DNA from: Branchipolynoe longqiensis
Lineage: Eukaryota; Annelida; Polychaeta; Phyllodocida; Polynoidae
NCBI GenBank assembly: GCA_030323885.1
Contig: CM059187.1
Location: forward strand, 89,357,121 to 89,421,120
Direction of reading: 5' to 3'
Length of the DNA stretch: 64,000 nt
The position numbers and the translations under genes are program-made. Positions 32,355-44,650 of the stretch are shown here, piece by piece. The notes beneath the pieces are model-generated. The model was not told the DNA's origin, did not search any database, and was given only the letters and a program-made list of their open reading frames with translations. How positions within the stretch are numbered: the stretch's first letter is position 1; the number at the start of each line of letters is the position of its first letter.

Positions 32355-33230
32355 AAAGCCACATAGTCTGATGAAAACATCAAATCTTAGAAGCCAAGAC
32401 ATTTACCTAAATTTGATCCTCCACATCTAACTTAGACACTAATTCACTTATTAAGCATGTGTTGCTGCATAGATGGGAATGCTAAGCCAATTTAACAGAA
32501 CCTGTTACTGCTTAAGCATATTGTAAAATTAATGCGGATTTTAGGCTTAGTCGACAGTTATCAAACACGGGTGTAATGTTAAAAGTTGTGGAGCAGGAGG
32601 GATAATTCTAGTATATTGGAAAGGAAAATAAAAGATAGATTAAGTTAGGCTGGGTAAATATTAAGGGGTCAAGAACCAGTAAAAGCATGTGTGTAGCAAT
32701 GAGAAATAATGTAGACCACTGTGTAGGTCCTGGTGGGAGGGGGGAAAATACTGTAAAACGGATGTAAAAGGTAGTGCATAAGTAGGTGAATTGTGTGTAA
32801 GAGGGGCTGCCGGGCAGTAGAGCATGGAGACAGGCCAGGGAGAGGCTGGTCTGCAGCTGGACTGTGGTCAAGCTAGATATAAGGCTGGACTGTGGAGGGG
32901 GGGGGGGGGGGTGCTGGGGGCGAGAGTTCAGTTGGAGCCTGAGACCAGAGCAGTGAAGAAGGATAAGGACCACATGGGTGAGATAGACTTTGTATTAGTA
33001 TTGGTTGAAGAGAGGGGAATTGAGTTGTCTGTATCATATTGTATTGTCTGGTATTGTACATGTGAAGTATTGATCAGTTCTTGGAAACAAAAATAAAACA
33101 AAATATCAACCAGAGTCTTAAGCTTTGTTGGTATTTCAATATGTTGCCAAGTATTCTAACAACCATTAATTAAGCATGCTTTCCTCATAACATATCTCCA
33201 AAGTTAGCCATTTATGACTAAGAATTACGT
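32355..33230. other. intron: TTAA-type MITE fragments around a G-run segment
   Basis: The fragments at 32355-32530 and 33180-33225 carry the body of the TTAA MITE family. Between them (32540-33170) is unrecognised sequence with a G-run (32897-32910) that may be an insertion into one MITE copy. Confidence 0.45.
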
Positions 33231-33744
33231 CAATCTAATGTAAGGTAGACAATAATTATGACAGGTCATAATATAAACATGCCGAATTTGTTAACAGGGT
33301 ATTTATGCCTGGAGGGAGAAAATCGTTGGACAGTGGAACCCGGAGGCGCGAGCTGCCTTACTGCAGCAACAAGAGGTCTCCAGGTCTGTGTGTAGCTGCC
33401 CGCACCCACTGTCCAGCGCGCAAGCTTGGGGGTTACGGGTCCGACCCCCCCCCGCCCCCAACACACACACACACACACAAATGCAATTGACAGAAATGTT
33501 CATTCATGATAATATTCGTATAACTACTTTATACCACATATCAACAGAACAGGATAAGTATAAGAATAACGATCAACCTAATATATTTATTTCAAAAGAA
33601 GGCAGAAAATGTACAACGTTAAGAAAAAGCTGTTTCCTTTTAACCTGTTTTACGACGGTCTTAAAACACTTGCAAGACAAACATTACGAAGATAATCTGA
33701 TAGGATACGATGACTACATGAACGTTGTATAAAAGACAGATTAC

Positions 33745-33947
33745 CTTCAGTGCAAGGGTTTTCTGCATGAAGTCGTACAGGAACTGAATATCTTGAACCA
33801 GGTGTAACTTGGGACTGTTGGGTGGCACCACATCAAAGGACGAAGCGAGTTCTTCAGTTCCGGGAAGAGATTTGAAGCTATCGTTCAGGATGCAGAGACT
33901 TCTCGTCGTCAGGGACAGCTTACTCTGACCGCTAAGGATCTTCTCAC
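33745..33947 (-). CDS. STK11IP: STK11IP exon 2
   Basis: Acceptor CTACTGTCAG|GTGAG, donor CTGAAG|GTAATC; 2 nt + 67 codons, ends in phase 0. It encodes EKILSGQSKLSLTTRSLCIL and then QDIQFLYDFMQKTLALK, corresponding to human LQLQFLFDVLQKTLSLK. This is the conserved N-terminal block that precedes the leucine-rich repeats. Confidence 0.93.
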
Positions 33948-34073
33948 CTGACAGTAGAGATACCAACATATTTGACCATGGCCGACGTACATCAGGGGGG
34001 CGGGGGGGGGGGGGGTTCCACTAGTAAATAGATAGCTTAATCTGACTGCTAAGGATATTCTCATCTGACACCA

Positions 34074-34310
34074 GAAGGGGTGGCCGAATGAGTTGAGCAT
34101 CCGTCTACCGTTTTGGTAGATCACGGGATTCGAACCCATGGGTTTGAACCATGGCGGAGTCAAACCAATGACTTAAAAATGTATACTTGTCACTTCCTAG
34201 CCAGGCGCTCACCATGATTAGGATAGGGCAAGAACTGGTTGGCTCAGTGCTAGGATAATGTGACTGAGTGGGATATCACTGTTATCAGGTCATGGTGCTG
34301 GCGGCCTGGT
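34074..34310 (+). mobile_element. SINE family A, truncated tail
   Basis: Head GGGGTGGCCGAATGAGTTGA, body through CATGGTGCTGGCGGCCTG; the tail is lost. Confidence 0.72.
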
Positions 34311-34439
34311 CTATATGTAGTTCTTAAAAGTCTGGTCACGTGCTTTTTACCATGTATTTCCTACATGTATATTTATTATAACTTAACAAAATATCCATGT
34401 CCCAGAAAAATCAATTGCAATGCACCTATAACATGTAAA

Positions 34440-34660
34440 TAGAGTAGTATAGAGTAAGAGTATACTAGTAGTATAGAATTAAGTAGAAAAAAAGTGGAAA
34501 ACTCTTCCCAAGAAAACCCCAAAACACTAACATAGATCACTAACCCAAGATATAACTTTAAGAAACACAAAACTAAAACTGCCCAGCATTGAAAACAAGC
34601 TTGATCATCCAAACTTTCATGCTATGGACAGCATAAACACCCCATCAAAAAAGAAGAAAA
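34440..34660. repeat. dispersed repeat shared with 48610-48960
   Basis: GAAAACTCTTCCCAAGAAAA and CATGCTATGGACAGCATAAA occur in both places in the same order. No ORF; possibly a LINE 3' end. Confidence 0.6.
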
Positions 34661-35231
34661 AACACACACAAAAAACTTAGCTTTGGCAATTTGACTTCGA
34701 ATACAGTAAGTAGGGTCTGATCTGTACAACACCATTAGACTGAGTACCCAATGGCTATTATTACTAGTAGTTCCGTGATGTCACACAGGGAAGAAACGGG
34801 TAGACTTACATAGGTTAAATTCAAAGGTTTCAAATTTAATTTGATTGATAGTAGTGTTCACACGACTGTTCAAGTCTAAGTATTCCTTGCCTATGTTAAC
34901 AGCTGAGGAGGATCATTAGGGCCGAATTTGACTCAGCTACACACATAAGTTATTGTGCCCTAAATAATATTCAGAGAATTAATTGTTTCAATCTATGCAA
35001 ATTATAACTACTCCCTGATTAATGAAAATTGTCTTCAAGTCAATAAATATTTGCTAAAAATATAAGTAAATCGTTTATTAAAATTGTTTTCGAGTCATAT
35101 AAATGTTTTCTAAACTATCAGTGAATTGTTAGTAAATATAAAAGTATACCAAATAAAGCTGAGGTACATTTACCTCCTCGCATCCCCTCTATCAATGAAG
35201 TGATACGGCTGATACAGGTCATAACACTGAT

Positions 35232-36065
35232 AGTAGGTATGTTGGAATTTTCTTTTAATTTATCATATAGAAATGATACTCATACCATTGAAAAGAGCCA
35301 ACCAAATGCTTTTAAATGACACAAAGATCATGCATATTGGTCTAGTATTAAGAAAGTTATGATGTTTTTAATATTTAAAATCGCATGTTTTTTTGTCCTA
35401 TAATTAGACTGAAACAAAGCCAATGGGTGTGACCTTAAGCACGTGTGCATGTTGGTGTGCGTGGAATACAACCATGTCACTTTCCGATTCAAAATTAACC
35501 ACTTTCGACGTATAGGATCATGATAATATTTGGTATAATGTGAGAAAAGACCTTAATAATTTGGGCTACATATTTTGTATTTATCCCCATAGTGATTTTG
35601 AACTGATTTTGAACCGAAAATGAGTGCACGGCAGAGGTGAGCCTGTCACTATAGTGCCAAAGTCGCGCAACCCACAACACTTTCTATTTCAAAATTAACC
35701 ATTTTCGATGTATAGGATCTTGATAATATTTGGCATAATGTGAGAAAAGACATTAATAATTTGGGCCATGTATTTTCTATTTATGGCCAAAGTGATTTTG
35801 AACTGATTTGAGCATCCCAAAATGAGTGCAAATGTTTTAAATTGTGTCACGAACGAATGAATCATCAGAAATGCAAAATTCGAAAAGGATGACATTCAGG
35901 AAGCTTTCCTTTATATGTGGTGATCGGGATTCCCCGGTATCCCCATCCATTAGCAAATGAGAAGCGATTTTGGAAGACATGTTGAAATCCGTTCGTGCAC
36001 TCCCGATCACAGCGATCGGGAACAACACGGCGGCGACACATCGCGTGGATGTCAACATACCTACT
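35232..36065. mobile_element. 834-bp TIR element
   Basis: Ends AGTAGGTATGTTG / CAACATACCTACT. Inside, a roughly 100-bp unit (ATTTTCGATGTATAGGATC, then TGATAATATTTGG) is present twice (about 35490 and 35690). It is related to the shorter element at 41837-42071. It has minus-strand frames up to 83 codons but no recognised domain. Confidence 0.65.
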
Positions 36066-36945
36066 GATAGGGACAACGGTTCTAATCAGCTGACTATCAC
36101 AGCACAACACCTCCAACTTACAACCACCAGATGACTAAATGAACATACAATTACAAGCAGCACAAAGACCGAGAAAGGGAGGACACTTTGCTGTGTATGT
36201 TCAAGCAACGTTTGCTAAGGATAGTACGCGGCGCTTGAAGTTGTGAACTGAGTAAATTGGTTTGGGGAGTGCATAATTATTAATAAATAATAATTAGGGG
36301 ACAAAATGAGAAGCAATTAACTTTCTGGAGCAATGTAATGTTAGGTTAGTTTGGGTTTCTCTACAAAATAACTATTGGCCTTATATGGTTGCAGAAGATT
36401 TTAATTTGAACCCTGGGGACTTAATTTTAATCTACCGAATGTTTTTAACATTTATATTGTATTTACTACACTTTCCTCACACAATGTGCAACCCGAATTA
36501 TTACAATTGACGATTATGTCACGACGGCTTAGAAATTCAGATCGGTGTACCCCTCTTTTAATTTGAGACACCTTAAGTTTAAGTAATTATATTGTTCAAA
36601 TGATACATTTATTTCATTTGGAATGAATATTGTGTCAACCAGTCAGATGATCCAAAATATAATAATTCATTTTAACTCTGTCATGCCGTATGCCTGGGAC
36701 TTTCAAATTTGCCTCTTTGCCGAATTCCCAATATAGCAGGAATAGGGAAACTCCATGTTAAAAGCAGGTCAAATTAGTTCTGGAAGAATGTCAAAATTCT
36801 GACACCATAGGCTTCAGCAGTAACAGCTTTGATTAACTTGGCTTAGATTAATAAGTCTACCAATATCTAAGTTGTTCCCTTATATGTAGCAATACATGCT
36901 GAAAGGGTTAACTCTTATACTTTTATATACCGGTATTGTACCTAC

Positions 36946-37036
36946 CATAACCACGCAACAACTCACAGAGTTGTAGCAATATCTCCTTTTCTCGTTGTTG
37001 CAACATTGTCCCTGAATTTGAAGACTGTGTATCCAT
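36946..37036 (-). CDS. STK11IP: STK11IP exon 1 (N-terminus)
   Basis: Encodes QQREKEILLQLCELLRGY, which matches the human N-terminal helix (RDSLLWKLAGLLRESG). It ends in phase 1 at TATG|GTAGGT and joins exon 2 in frame (GY-G-EKILSG). In-frame ATGs lie at 37093, 37072, 37036 and 37006. I chose 37036 because its context (ACCATGG) is the strongest; 37006 aligns best with the human start. The frame stays open upstream to a TAA near 37150, so a longer N-terminus or a coding upstream exon (acceptor-like ACATACAG at about 37130) is possible. Confidence 0.8.
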
Positions 37037-37972
37037 GGTCAATGTAGACTGCACAACAGCACAGTTAGGCATGTCTTCTTCAGTAAGAGTCATCTGACAT
37101 ATGACCGTCTTCCCTCTGTATTTAGACTGTATGTAAATACAATAGTGTTACATTATATAACTGGAAGTTTGCTTAGCATAATCGGGTCTCAGCCGGTAAG
37201 TTACAAAAGCCCTGAAGTGATTATAAACAGTGCCAGTGGGTGGGTATTGGATTTCCTAGGCCTATCAGTGGCCAATTTAGTATTGAAGATAATTCACTTG
37301 ATGCAGTGCCAGTGATATAAATTGAGTATTGCTGTTTTAGTGTTTTCTGTTTGTCATATCCATTTTTTTGGGGGTCCATTAGTTGTTTAAGCAGGGGAAA
37401 TTTCAGTCATAGACGACTGGTCTTCCTCATTCCACTGCTGGTCGATAGAAACCCTGAGCCTACACTTTTACCGACCCAAGGGATTTTTAACCTCCCACAC
37501 CACATAGACATGGTATGAGAGCAACCGGCCTTATATGACGCTGTAAGTTATACAGAGCGGTGGAAATCCAAATTGGCAGAGCTGGGGGCACGGGGAATCG
37601 AACCGCCGACCCTCAGATTAGGAGTCTGACCTAGAAAAAAGTCAGACACTCTAATCACTCCGCCACAGAGAACGCATTGGCATTGCCATTGAATGCAAAT
37701 AGGAATTTCTGAAGTCATAAGTAATTAAGTGCATCTGATCTAAAAAAAAAAAAAACACTCAGTCTCAGCAGCATTAATTGAGGAACACTTGACTTGTCAG
37801 TATCATGAGAATTAGACACAAGATTTACCATGTCCTGCTGCGGTAGCCACAGCCAAGGAGGTCAGATCTTCGATCTAATTACAAGACAACCATTAGGCTT
37901 ATTCAGTTATTCACTTATTGGTGTACAGGAGTATCAGTAGGCCCTGGCCTAGGTTATGTGTCACTGACTCCC

Positions 37973-39420
37973 AATACACGATGCCACGGGTTGGCCATAT
38001 ATGGGCATGTCCTAATTTCGCGAGAACGAGACCACTTCCGGTTATAGGTAAACAAAGCCTGATAGCCTTGAGTTTGCCGGAACGCACAGTGCAAAGCATT
38101 AGTTTTATTCAAAATTAATAGAAATCCAGAACCCTAACCGTATAAATTTAATATAATCTATTCGTTGAATATGTTTTCTATATGTGTACCAAGCGATTTG
38201 TTTCTAGGTGGTGTGGTTTTAGAGATATTTCACTTTTTCTGTATGAAAATTGCTCATGACCATCGGCAATGCATTGAGTTTGCCGGTGTCGCAGTTTCAG
38301 CGCCCGGTCAGTTTCAGCTGCCTGTCAGTTTCATGCGCATGCATCAAAATCTAACATCATCGTCACTAACCTTATAAATTTAATATCATGTTTTTGGTAA
38401 AGTTGTTTTCTACATGTGTACAAAGCGATTTGTTTCTAGGTGGTGTGGTTTTAGAGATATATCACTTTTCCTGTATTTTCTGTATGAAGATTGCTAGCGA
38501 CCATTGACAATGCCTTGAGTTTGACTGTATGCACAGTGCAAAACCTTAGTTTTATTCAAAATTAATACAAATCAAGAACCCTAACCTTATAAATTTAATA
38601 GTCTTTTGGGTAAAGATGTTTTCTATATGTGTACCAAGCGATTTGTTAATAGGTGGTGTAGTTTTAGAGATATTTCACTTTTGCTGTATTTTCTGTATGA
38701 AGATTGCTCACGACCATTGACAATGCCTTGAGTTTGAGTCTATACGGGCGGTGGAAACTGACCGGGCGCTGAAACTGTGACACCGGTGTCGCAGTTTCAG
38801 CGCCCGGTCAGTTTCAGCGCCCTGCCGTGGCTTCTGCGCATGCGCGGATTTTCGGAGGCCGTGCAAACTGCAACATGTCGCAGTTTGAGCGCCCGGCCAG
38901 TTTGAGCGCCCTGCCAGTGGACACTTATTTGTTGAAATAAGGATATCTAAGTTAATATCAAGTGGACCGACTTGATATTAATACCTGTTAACCTATTATT
39001 TCTTAACAACAAGTACATTTCTTAACAACAAGTACATCATGTGGTTGATTGTACTTGTACTTGTAGTGAATATCCAACTATATCTTAGTCAACTGTCTTA
39101 TGGCCACGGGTGTTTGAAACTGGGTAGAATTTGACGCATGCGCAGACGACGCTCTTAAAATCCGCGCATGCGCAGAAACCACGACCGGGCGCTGAAACCG
39201 CCACACCGGTACGCGCAGTGCAAAACGTCAGATTTATTCAAATTTAATAGAAATCCAGAACCATAACCATATCAATTCAATATAATCTTTTTGTTAAACA
39301 TGTTTTCTATGTGTATTCCAATTAGTTTGTTTCTTGGTTGTGTGGTTTTAGGGATATTTAACTTTTTCTGTATGAAGAATGCTCACTGGACACTGCGACA
39401 CTGGTGATACTGCCAGCCCT
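37973..39420. mobile_element. composite of four ATTTTGAATAAAACTAA-type units
   Basis: It opens with CACGATGCCACGGGTTGGCC, as at 9312. Then come four diverged copies of the 170-bp unit also found at 9612-9985 (here about 38098, 38370, 38540 and 39225), interleaved with GC-rich CAGTTTCAGCGCCCGGTCAG motifs. Confidence 0.65.
38754..38815. repeat. 62-bp near-perfect palindrome
   Basis: GAAACTGACCGGGCGCTGAA on the left mirrors TTCAGCGCCCGGTCAGTTTC on the right, centred on CACCGGTG at 38784/38785, with a single mismatched pair. Confidence 0.9.
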
Positions 39421-40205
39421 ATTGACAATTCCACGTGCGTTTTGTTTACCTGCGAACAGGAATTAGGTCAAGATGGCAGCCGAACCGTGGCATGATGGTG
39501 TATGGGGCAATGCAATGACGGATGATGTTTACTTTAAGTTTAGACAACTCACACTCCAACAGACACTCACACAGTCACAGTGCCAGTTGCAACGTTTACT
39601 TTGGTAACTTTGGCTTAGCCACTTCAACACTTGCAAAACAGTTCAGTGTAAATAAAACACTCACCTCCACCTCCACTCCAGTAGGAACTAAGTTAATGAA
39701 AGATTACTAGTAATAGACTAGTATATATATATATAGTATTACTAAGTCTAGTTCAAGTCGTCGAAGTTCAGTATTTACTCAATTACTGCCAACCGATCGT
39801 CTGATCATGAGGACATGACTGATGATCAGACTGATGTCTGCTGAATGACAACTTTCCATGTTTCCCTGCCATATTTGCCCGTTGTCATCCATATATGGGG
39901 GTATATATTCTCGAAATAACCCCAGTGTATAACGAGTTTAGGTGGTACCAACAATACTTCAAAGAGAGAAACGCAAACACTGCGCCTTTTGAAACAGGCA
40001 GATTATCTTCATGTGACCCGTTGTTTAGGGCGGAAGTTATGATTGGGATTGTAAGGTAAACCTTGTTAACCGTTGAATCCGTTTCACCGCCAGAAGGCTG
40101 AATGACCTCTCTAGTGAGTTCGTGTAGTATGCACCAGTAGGCAGTATACCAGTAGAAAGTGTGTTGGTCCAACTGTGTCAACTAAAATTCACTAGTCAAG
40201 TGTTT

Positions 40206-40544
40206 GTTTGTTGTTGTTTTATGTCCTAGCAACATCTAAGGTCATATCAGGACATGTACCGACTTGTGACAGTGCACACTCATGATGACTTTATAGTGCT
40301 GTCCCACTGGGAAACCCGGCTGCCAGCACCATGACCTGGTGGCTGGTATCCCACTCAGTCACATTATCCTGACACTGAGCACACCAGTCCTTGCCCTGTC
40401 CTAATAATGCCGAACGCCTGGCTAGGAAGCAACAAGTATAAATTTTTAAGTCATTGGTTTGACTCGACCAGGGTTCGAACCCACGACCCCACGATCTACC
40501 AGCACAGGAGACGGACGCTCTAACTCATTCGGCCATCCCATCTG
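40206..40544 (-). mobile_element. SINE family A
   Basis: Full-length copy; head at 40544, tail-side GTTTGTTGTTGTTTTATGTCC at 40206. Confidence 0.8.
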
Positions 40545-40737
40545 TCAATAAGAAGTTTTGACAGATAAGCATTTAGTTTAATACACTTTACAAAATGTGG
40601 AATCGAGAGCATTCAGTGGCCGCTTTTTTGTTTGCATTCTCCCCCATTTTGTCAACTCTGTAGATAGATAGTAGCTAGGCAGTGTGTAGCTAGAGTAGAG
40701 GGTGGCTGTGAGAGAATGGGTGGAACGAGGGCGGTAT

Positions 40738-41620
40738 CAAAGACCCTATAATACTAAAGCCGTGTTCACACAGGCAAAATGTGAAGCGAATTAGACAAAT
40801 CGAATCAGGTGAGTCGAATTAGCGGCCCGTTCACACGGGCAGCGCTTGAAGGCGGAACTGGATATCTGCGCATGAGCAAGTCCAGCGCCAGTTTTCGATT
40901 AGGCAACGTCACCACGAGAGAGTGCGTTTGACCTAGATATGTATGTACTGAATCGTATTGGTTTGGAACGGTCAAAACTTCTGCTGGGCAGTGAAACCCT
41001 AAAAATAAAATATGAAAAAAATATATGTGCACCTCTAGCAGGTTCATAAAGCAAATTTACCGGAAAGTCAACACACTCAGGTCTCGACTGTCCCGTCCTT
41101 AATCCGCCTCAAGTAAGTCAGTTGGGTTCACACTGGCAAAATAAATCGATTCACAGAAATCGCCTCACGTAAACTACCTCGAGAGGTGGTTTACATTATC
41201 TAGATCACAGGAATCGAATCAGCCTTAACCCGCCTCAGACACCCGTTCACACACGAAATGTAAGCCGAACTATACAAGTCGATTTCTACGAATCAATTTA
41301 CATCGCCCGTGTGAACACGGCTTAAGACGGCTCACTCAGCCTGTACTGTGTAATCAAAATGATCAAACCCACCACTTGGTGCACTGGCTGTTCTCTTGGT
41401 TAAACAGATGCTATATTATATGTATATATGAATGTGAAAGATGTGTGATGATGGCGATGATGATGATGATGATGTGTGTTTGTTCATAGCAATTTCATAT
41501 TGATGTGTATTCATACTTACCTGTCTCATGTATAATATAATTGTATGTGTTTACATGTGAAACACCAACCAGCAGCTGGGTTGATCAAACCCACCACAAG
41601 GTGGCACTGCATCAAAGCCT
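40738..41620. mobile_element. hAT-like element, 5' part, interrupted by a MITE
   Basis: CAAAGACCCTATAATACTAA at 40738 and GGCTCACTCAGCCTGTACTG at 41333 are contiguous in the intact copy at 54006. Here they are split by a 565-bp insertion. The right-hand part (CACCAACCAGCAGCTGGGTT at 41564) also matches. No right TIR was found. Confidence 0.7.
40758..41322. mobile_element. PIF/Harbinger-like MITE nested in the hAT-like element
   Basis: Inverted ends AGCCGTGTTCACAC / GTGTGAACACGGCT, flanked by TAA (40755-40757 and 41323-41325). The target site is confirmed by the uninterrupted copy at 54006. The interior repeats GAATCGAATCAG/AATCGATTC-like motifs. Confidence 0.8.
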
Positions 41621-41836
41621 GATTTTATATTATTAATTATTTAATTAACTAATTAATTGATAATTAATCTTGAAAAAACACAAAATATGCCAGAACTTGC
41701 TTAATTTTCGTGATATTTACAAGATTTTGTAAATATTTTTGACACTGACAGAGACTGGATATGAAATAAATGTTAACCAAAATTTACAATGTACCTGACT
41801 TGCTCTAAATTGGCTTGCTGACTTTCCTATTAATTA

Positions 41837-42071
41837 CTGGTATGTGGAAATCCCCTACAGTCAAGGTGCACATTCCCCCATTCTGAATCAAAATCAACAA
41901 CTTTCGACGCATCAGATTATGATAATCTTTGGTAGAAACTGAGAAAAGACTATCTACTTTTTAGGTCCGTCCAAAATGAATTTGAACACGTAGAGTGCAG
42001 CAAATATTAACCGATCACAGCATTCTGGAACAAAATCGCAATGGCTAATCGTGGGGATTTCCACATACCTA
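41837..42071. mobile_element. 235-bp TIR MITE
   Basis: Ends CTGGTATGTGGAAATCCCC and GGGGATTTCCACATACCTAG; shares AACTTTCGACGCATCAGATT-type sequence with the 35232-36065 element. Confidence 0.72.
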
Positions 42072-42204
42072 GTGTTAGGTGGCAGTAAAATCTAGCTAGC
42101 CAAAATTACAGGTGATAGGGCCTATATTCCAATTGTTTTTAGGAACTAAGATTTGTTTGCGCTTTACATTGGTAATGTGGTCTTCCATGCTATTTACACT
42201 AAAG

Positions 42205-44425
42205 CAGTGTTGGTGCAAGAGGGTGGTTGGGACTGAGTTGTTGGGACGAGGGTAAATGTAGCTAGAGGGTAGATGGGACAGAGTAAGTGGGGTGAGGGTA
42301 GTATGTGGCTAGAGGGTGGTTGGGAATGATCGAGTTGGTGGGGTGAGGGTAGTATGTAGCCAGAGGGTAGATGGGACAGAGTAAGAGGGGTGAGGGTAGT
42401 ATGTAGCTAGAGGGTGGTCGGGACTGAGTTGATGGGGCGAGGGTAGTATTAGCTAGTTGCAGCCTGCCAGATCTGTGCCCATCAACCCGAAAAATGCTCA
42501 GATTTTGCCTTTACACAAGGATTTCATCAGAACCACTTCATGGATTACTAGCATTTTCATACTGAACTCAAAATTTCTACAAAATCCATCAAGTACTTTT
42601 TGAGTTAAACTCAATTAAGCAAAAATGAACTCTAAAAATATCCGCAACTGCCAAAATGGCTATTTTCCCAATTTTAGGGCACCATATAATCGTTAAATAT
42701 GATTTGATCACCATGAAAAAAACATTTATGCATCTCTGTATATAGATGATTCTAAATTATTGATAATGACACTTACTGGATAGTTTGGATTGGAGTACTG
42801 TTGAGTCAAAGTCGGCATATTATGAAATTACCATGTAATTGAACAAATGCACTTTTGTGTAATTTCCCTTTTTTGAGAGGGCACCAGTATCATAGTTAAT
42901 GGATGCTTCCTTAGGAAATTTGTGTGCTACTTCTCTATGTACAGATAAAGATGGTCCTCATTTATGAGGATTTTCCTTTGCTATTTCATGAGGTGGTTGG
43001 GTGCCAAAATTGGCTCATTTAATTGAGATTTACATGACGTTTAGGAGTGCTACAATTTCTACTTTCAGGAGGTCTTAACTCAACAACCTTTTGAGCTATT
43101 AACATATATTGTTTTAAAATTCTGTTTGTATTGATTAGTTCTTTAAAATAGACCTAAAACCATAGTTTAAAAATGATATTAAAATTTTGGCTGCCACTAC
43201 CTAGTATGTAGCTACAGGCTGGTTGGAACTGAGTTGGTGGGACGAGGGTAGTGTGTAGCTAGAGGGTGGTTGGTACTGAGTGGGTGGGGCGAGGGTAGTG
43301 TGTAGCTAGTGGGTATTTGGGACTGAGTAGGTGGGGCGAGGGTATATTATGTAGCTAGAGGGGGGTTGTGACTGAGGGTAGTATGTAACTAAAGGGTACT
43401 TGGGACTGAGTGGGTGGGGCGAGGGTAGTATGTGGCTAGAGGGTGGTTGGGACTGAGTTGGTGGGGCTAGGGTGGTATGTAGCTAGAGAGCGGTTGGAAC
43501 TGAGTAGGTGGGGCGAGGGTAGTATAGCTAGACGGTGGTTGGGACTGAGTGGGTGGGGTGAGGGTAGTATGTAGCTAGAGGGTATTTGGGACTGAGTAGG
43601 TGGGGTGAGGGTATAGTATGTAGCTAGAGGGTGGTTGTGACTGAGGGTAGTATGTAACTAAAGGGTACTTGGGACGAGGGTAGTATGTAGCTAGAGGGTG
43701 GTTGGAACTGACTGGGTGGGGCGAGGGTAGTATGTGGCTAGAGGGTGGTTGGGACTGAGTGGGTGGGGGGAGGGCAGTATGTAGCTAGAGGGTGGTTGGT
43801 ACTGAGTGGGTGGGGCGAGGGTAGTATGTAGGTACCGGGTGGTTGGGACTGAGTAGGTGGGGCGAGGGTAGTATGTAGGTACATGGTGGTTGGGACTGAG
43901 TTGGTGGGGCGAGGGTAGTATGTAGCTAGAGGGTGGTTGGGACTGAGTGGGTGGGGCGAGGGTAGTATGTAGCGAGAGGGTGGTTGGGACAGAGTGGGTG
44001 GGTCGAGGGTAGTATAGCTAGAGGGTGGTTGGGACTGAGTAGGTGGGGCGAGGGTAGTATGTAGCTGGAGGATGGTTGGGACAAAGTAGGCGGGGCGAGG
44101 GTAGTATCTAGCTAGAGGGTACTTGGGACAGAGTGGGTGGGGCGAGGGTAGTATGTAGCTAGAGGGTGGTTGGGACAGAGTGGGTGGGGTGAGAGTAGTA
44201 TGTAGCTAGAGGGTGGTTGGGACTGAGTGGGTGGGGCGAGGGTAGTATACATGTAGCTAGAAGATGGTTGGGACAGAGTAGGTGGGGCGAGGGTAGTATG
44301 TAGCTAGAGGGTAGCTGGGCCAGAAGCTCGGACAAGAGTGGCTGGGACAGAGTAGGTCGGGCAAGAGTGGTGTAGCTCATGGGTGGGGTGAGGGTAGATG
44401 GAACGATGGTGGTGTTCGATAACAA
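42205..44425. repeat. 45-49 bp minisatellite, interrupted at 42450-43200
   Basis: Unit roughly TAGCTAGAGGGTGGTTGGGA followed by CTGAGTGGGTGGGGCGAGGG and TAGTATG; more than 25 copies. A few diverged units also sit at 40670-40737, before the hAT-like insertion. The 42450-43200 block is unrelated AT-rich sequence without an ORF, perhaps an insertion. Confidence 0.92.
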
Positions 44426-44650
44426 ACTCAGCGGCCGAGTGGTGTCACAATAATCTGAGAGGTGACTTGACACCGAGTGGCATTTACCTGAATATCATAA
44501 CAAACACTACCGGTCCATTTATGATTAATGGAAATTTATTCCCTTAATCCATCAATATATTCCTTCGAGGTAGAGGACGAGATAACAATACATACATGCA
44601 GAATAGTGGAATACCCAAATCAGCGCGAAGGTCAACATGGATTACATGTT

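Larger units (their letters stand above)
1364..37036 (-). other. STK11IP: STK11IP (LKB1-interacting protein 1) gene, about 20 exons, 3' end missing
   Basis: Gene span; exons are listed separately. The assembled protein (about 1360 codons here, versus about 1090-1100 in human) follows the vertebrate order: N-terminal helix, STK11IP N-terminal block (QDIQFLYDFMQKTLALK), leucine-rich repeats, the WLQ block, a zinc-ribbon-like C-x2-C pair on two exons, a long Ser-rich insert, then an IDHRLKLYL block and PH-like C-terminal blocks. The extra length lies mostly in low-complexity exons 10, 11 and 17. Splice phases match at all junctions except the exon 19/20 donor choice. In mammals the protein binds the kinase LKB1 and is reported at lysosomes as an mTORC1 substrate that affects V-ATPase and autophagy; that role here is by homology only. 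The last part of the protein (about 150 residues) is off the left edge. Confidence 0.93.

Noticed and set aside
44159..44473. 104-codon Ser/Pro/Leu frame
   Set aside because: It is a translation of the 45-49 bp minisatellite.
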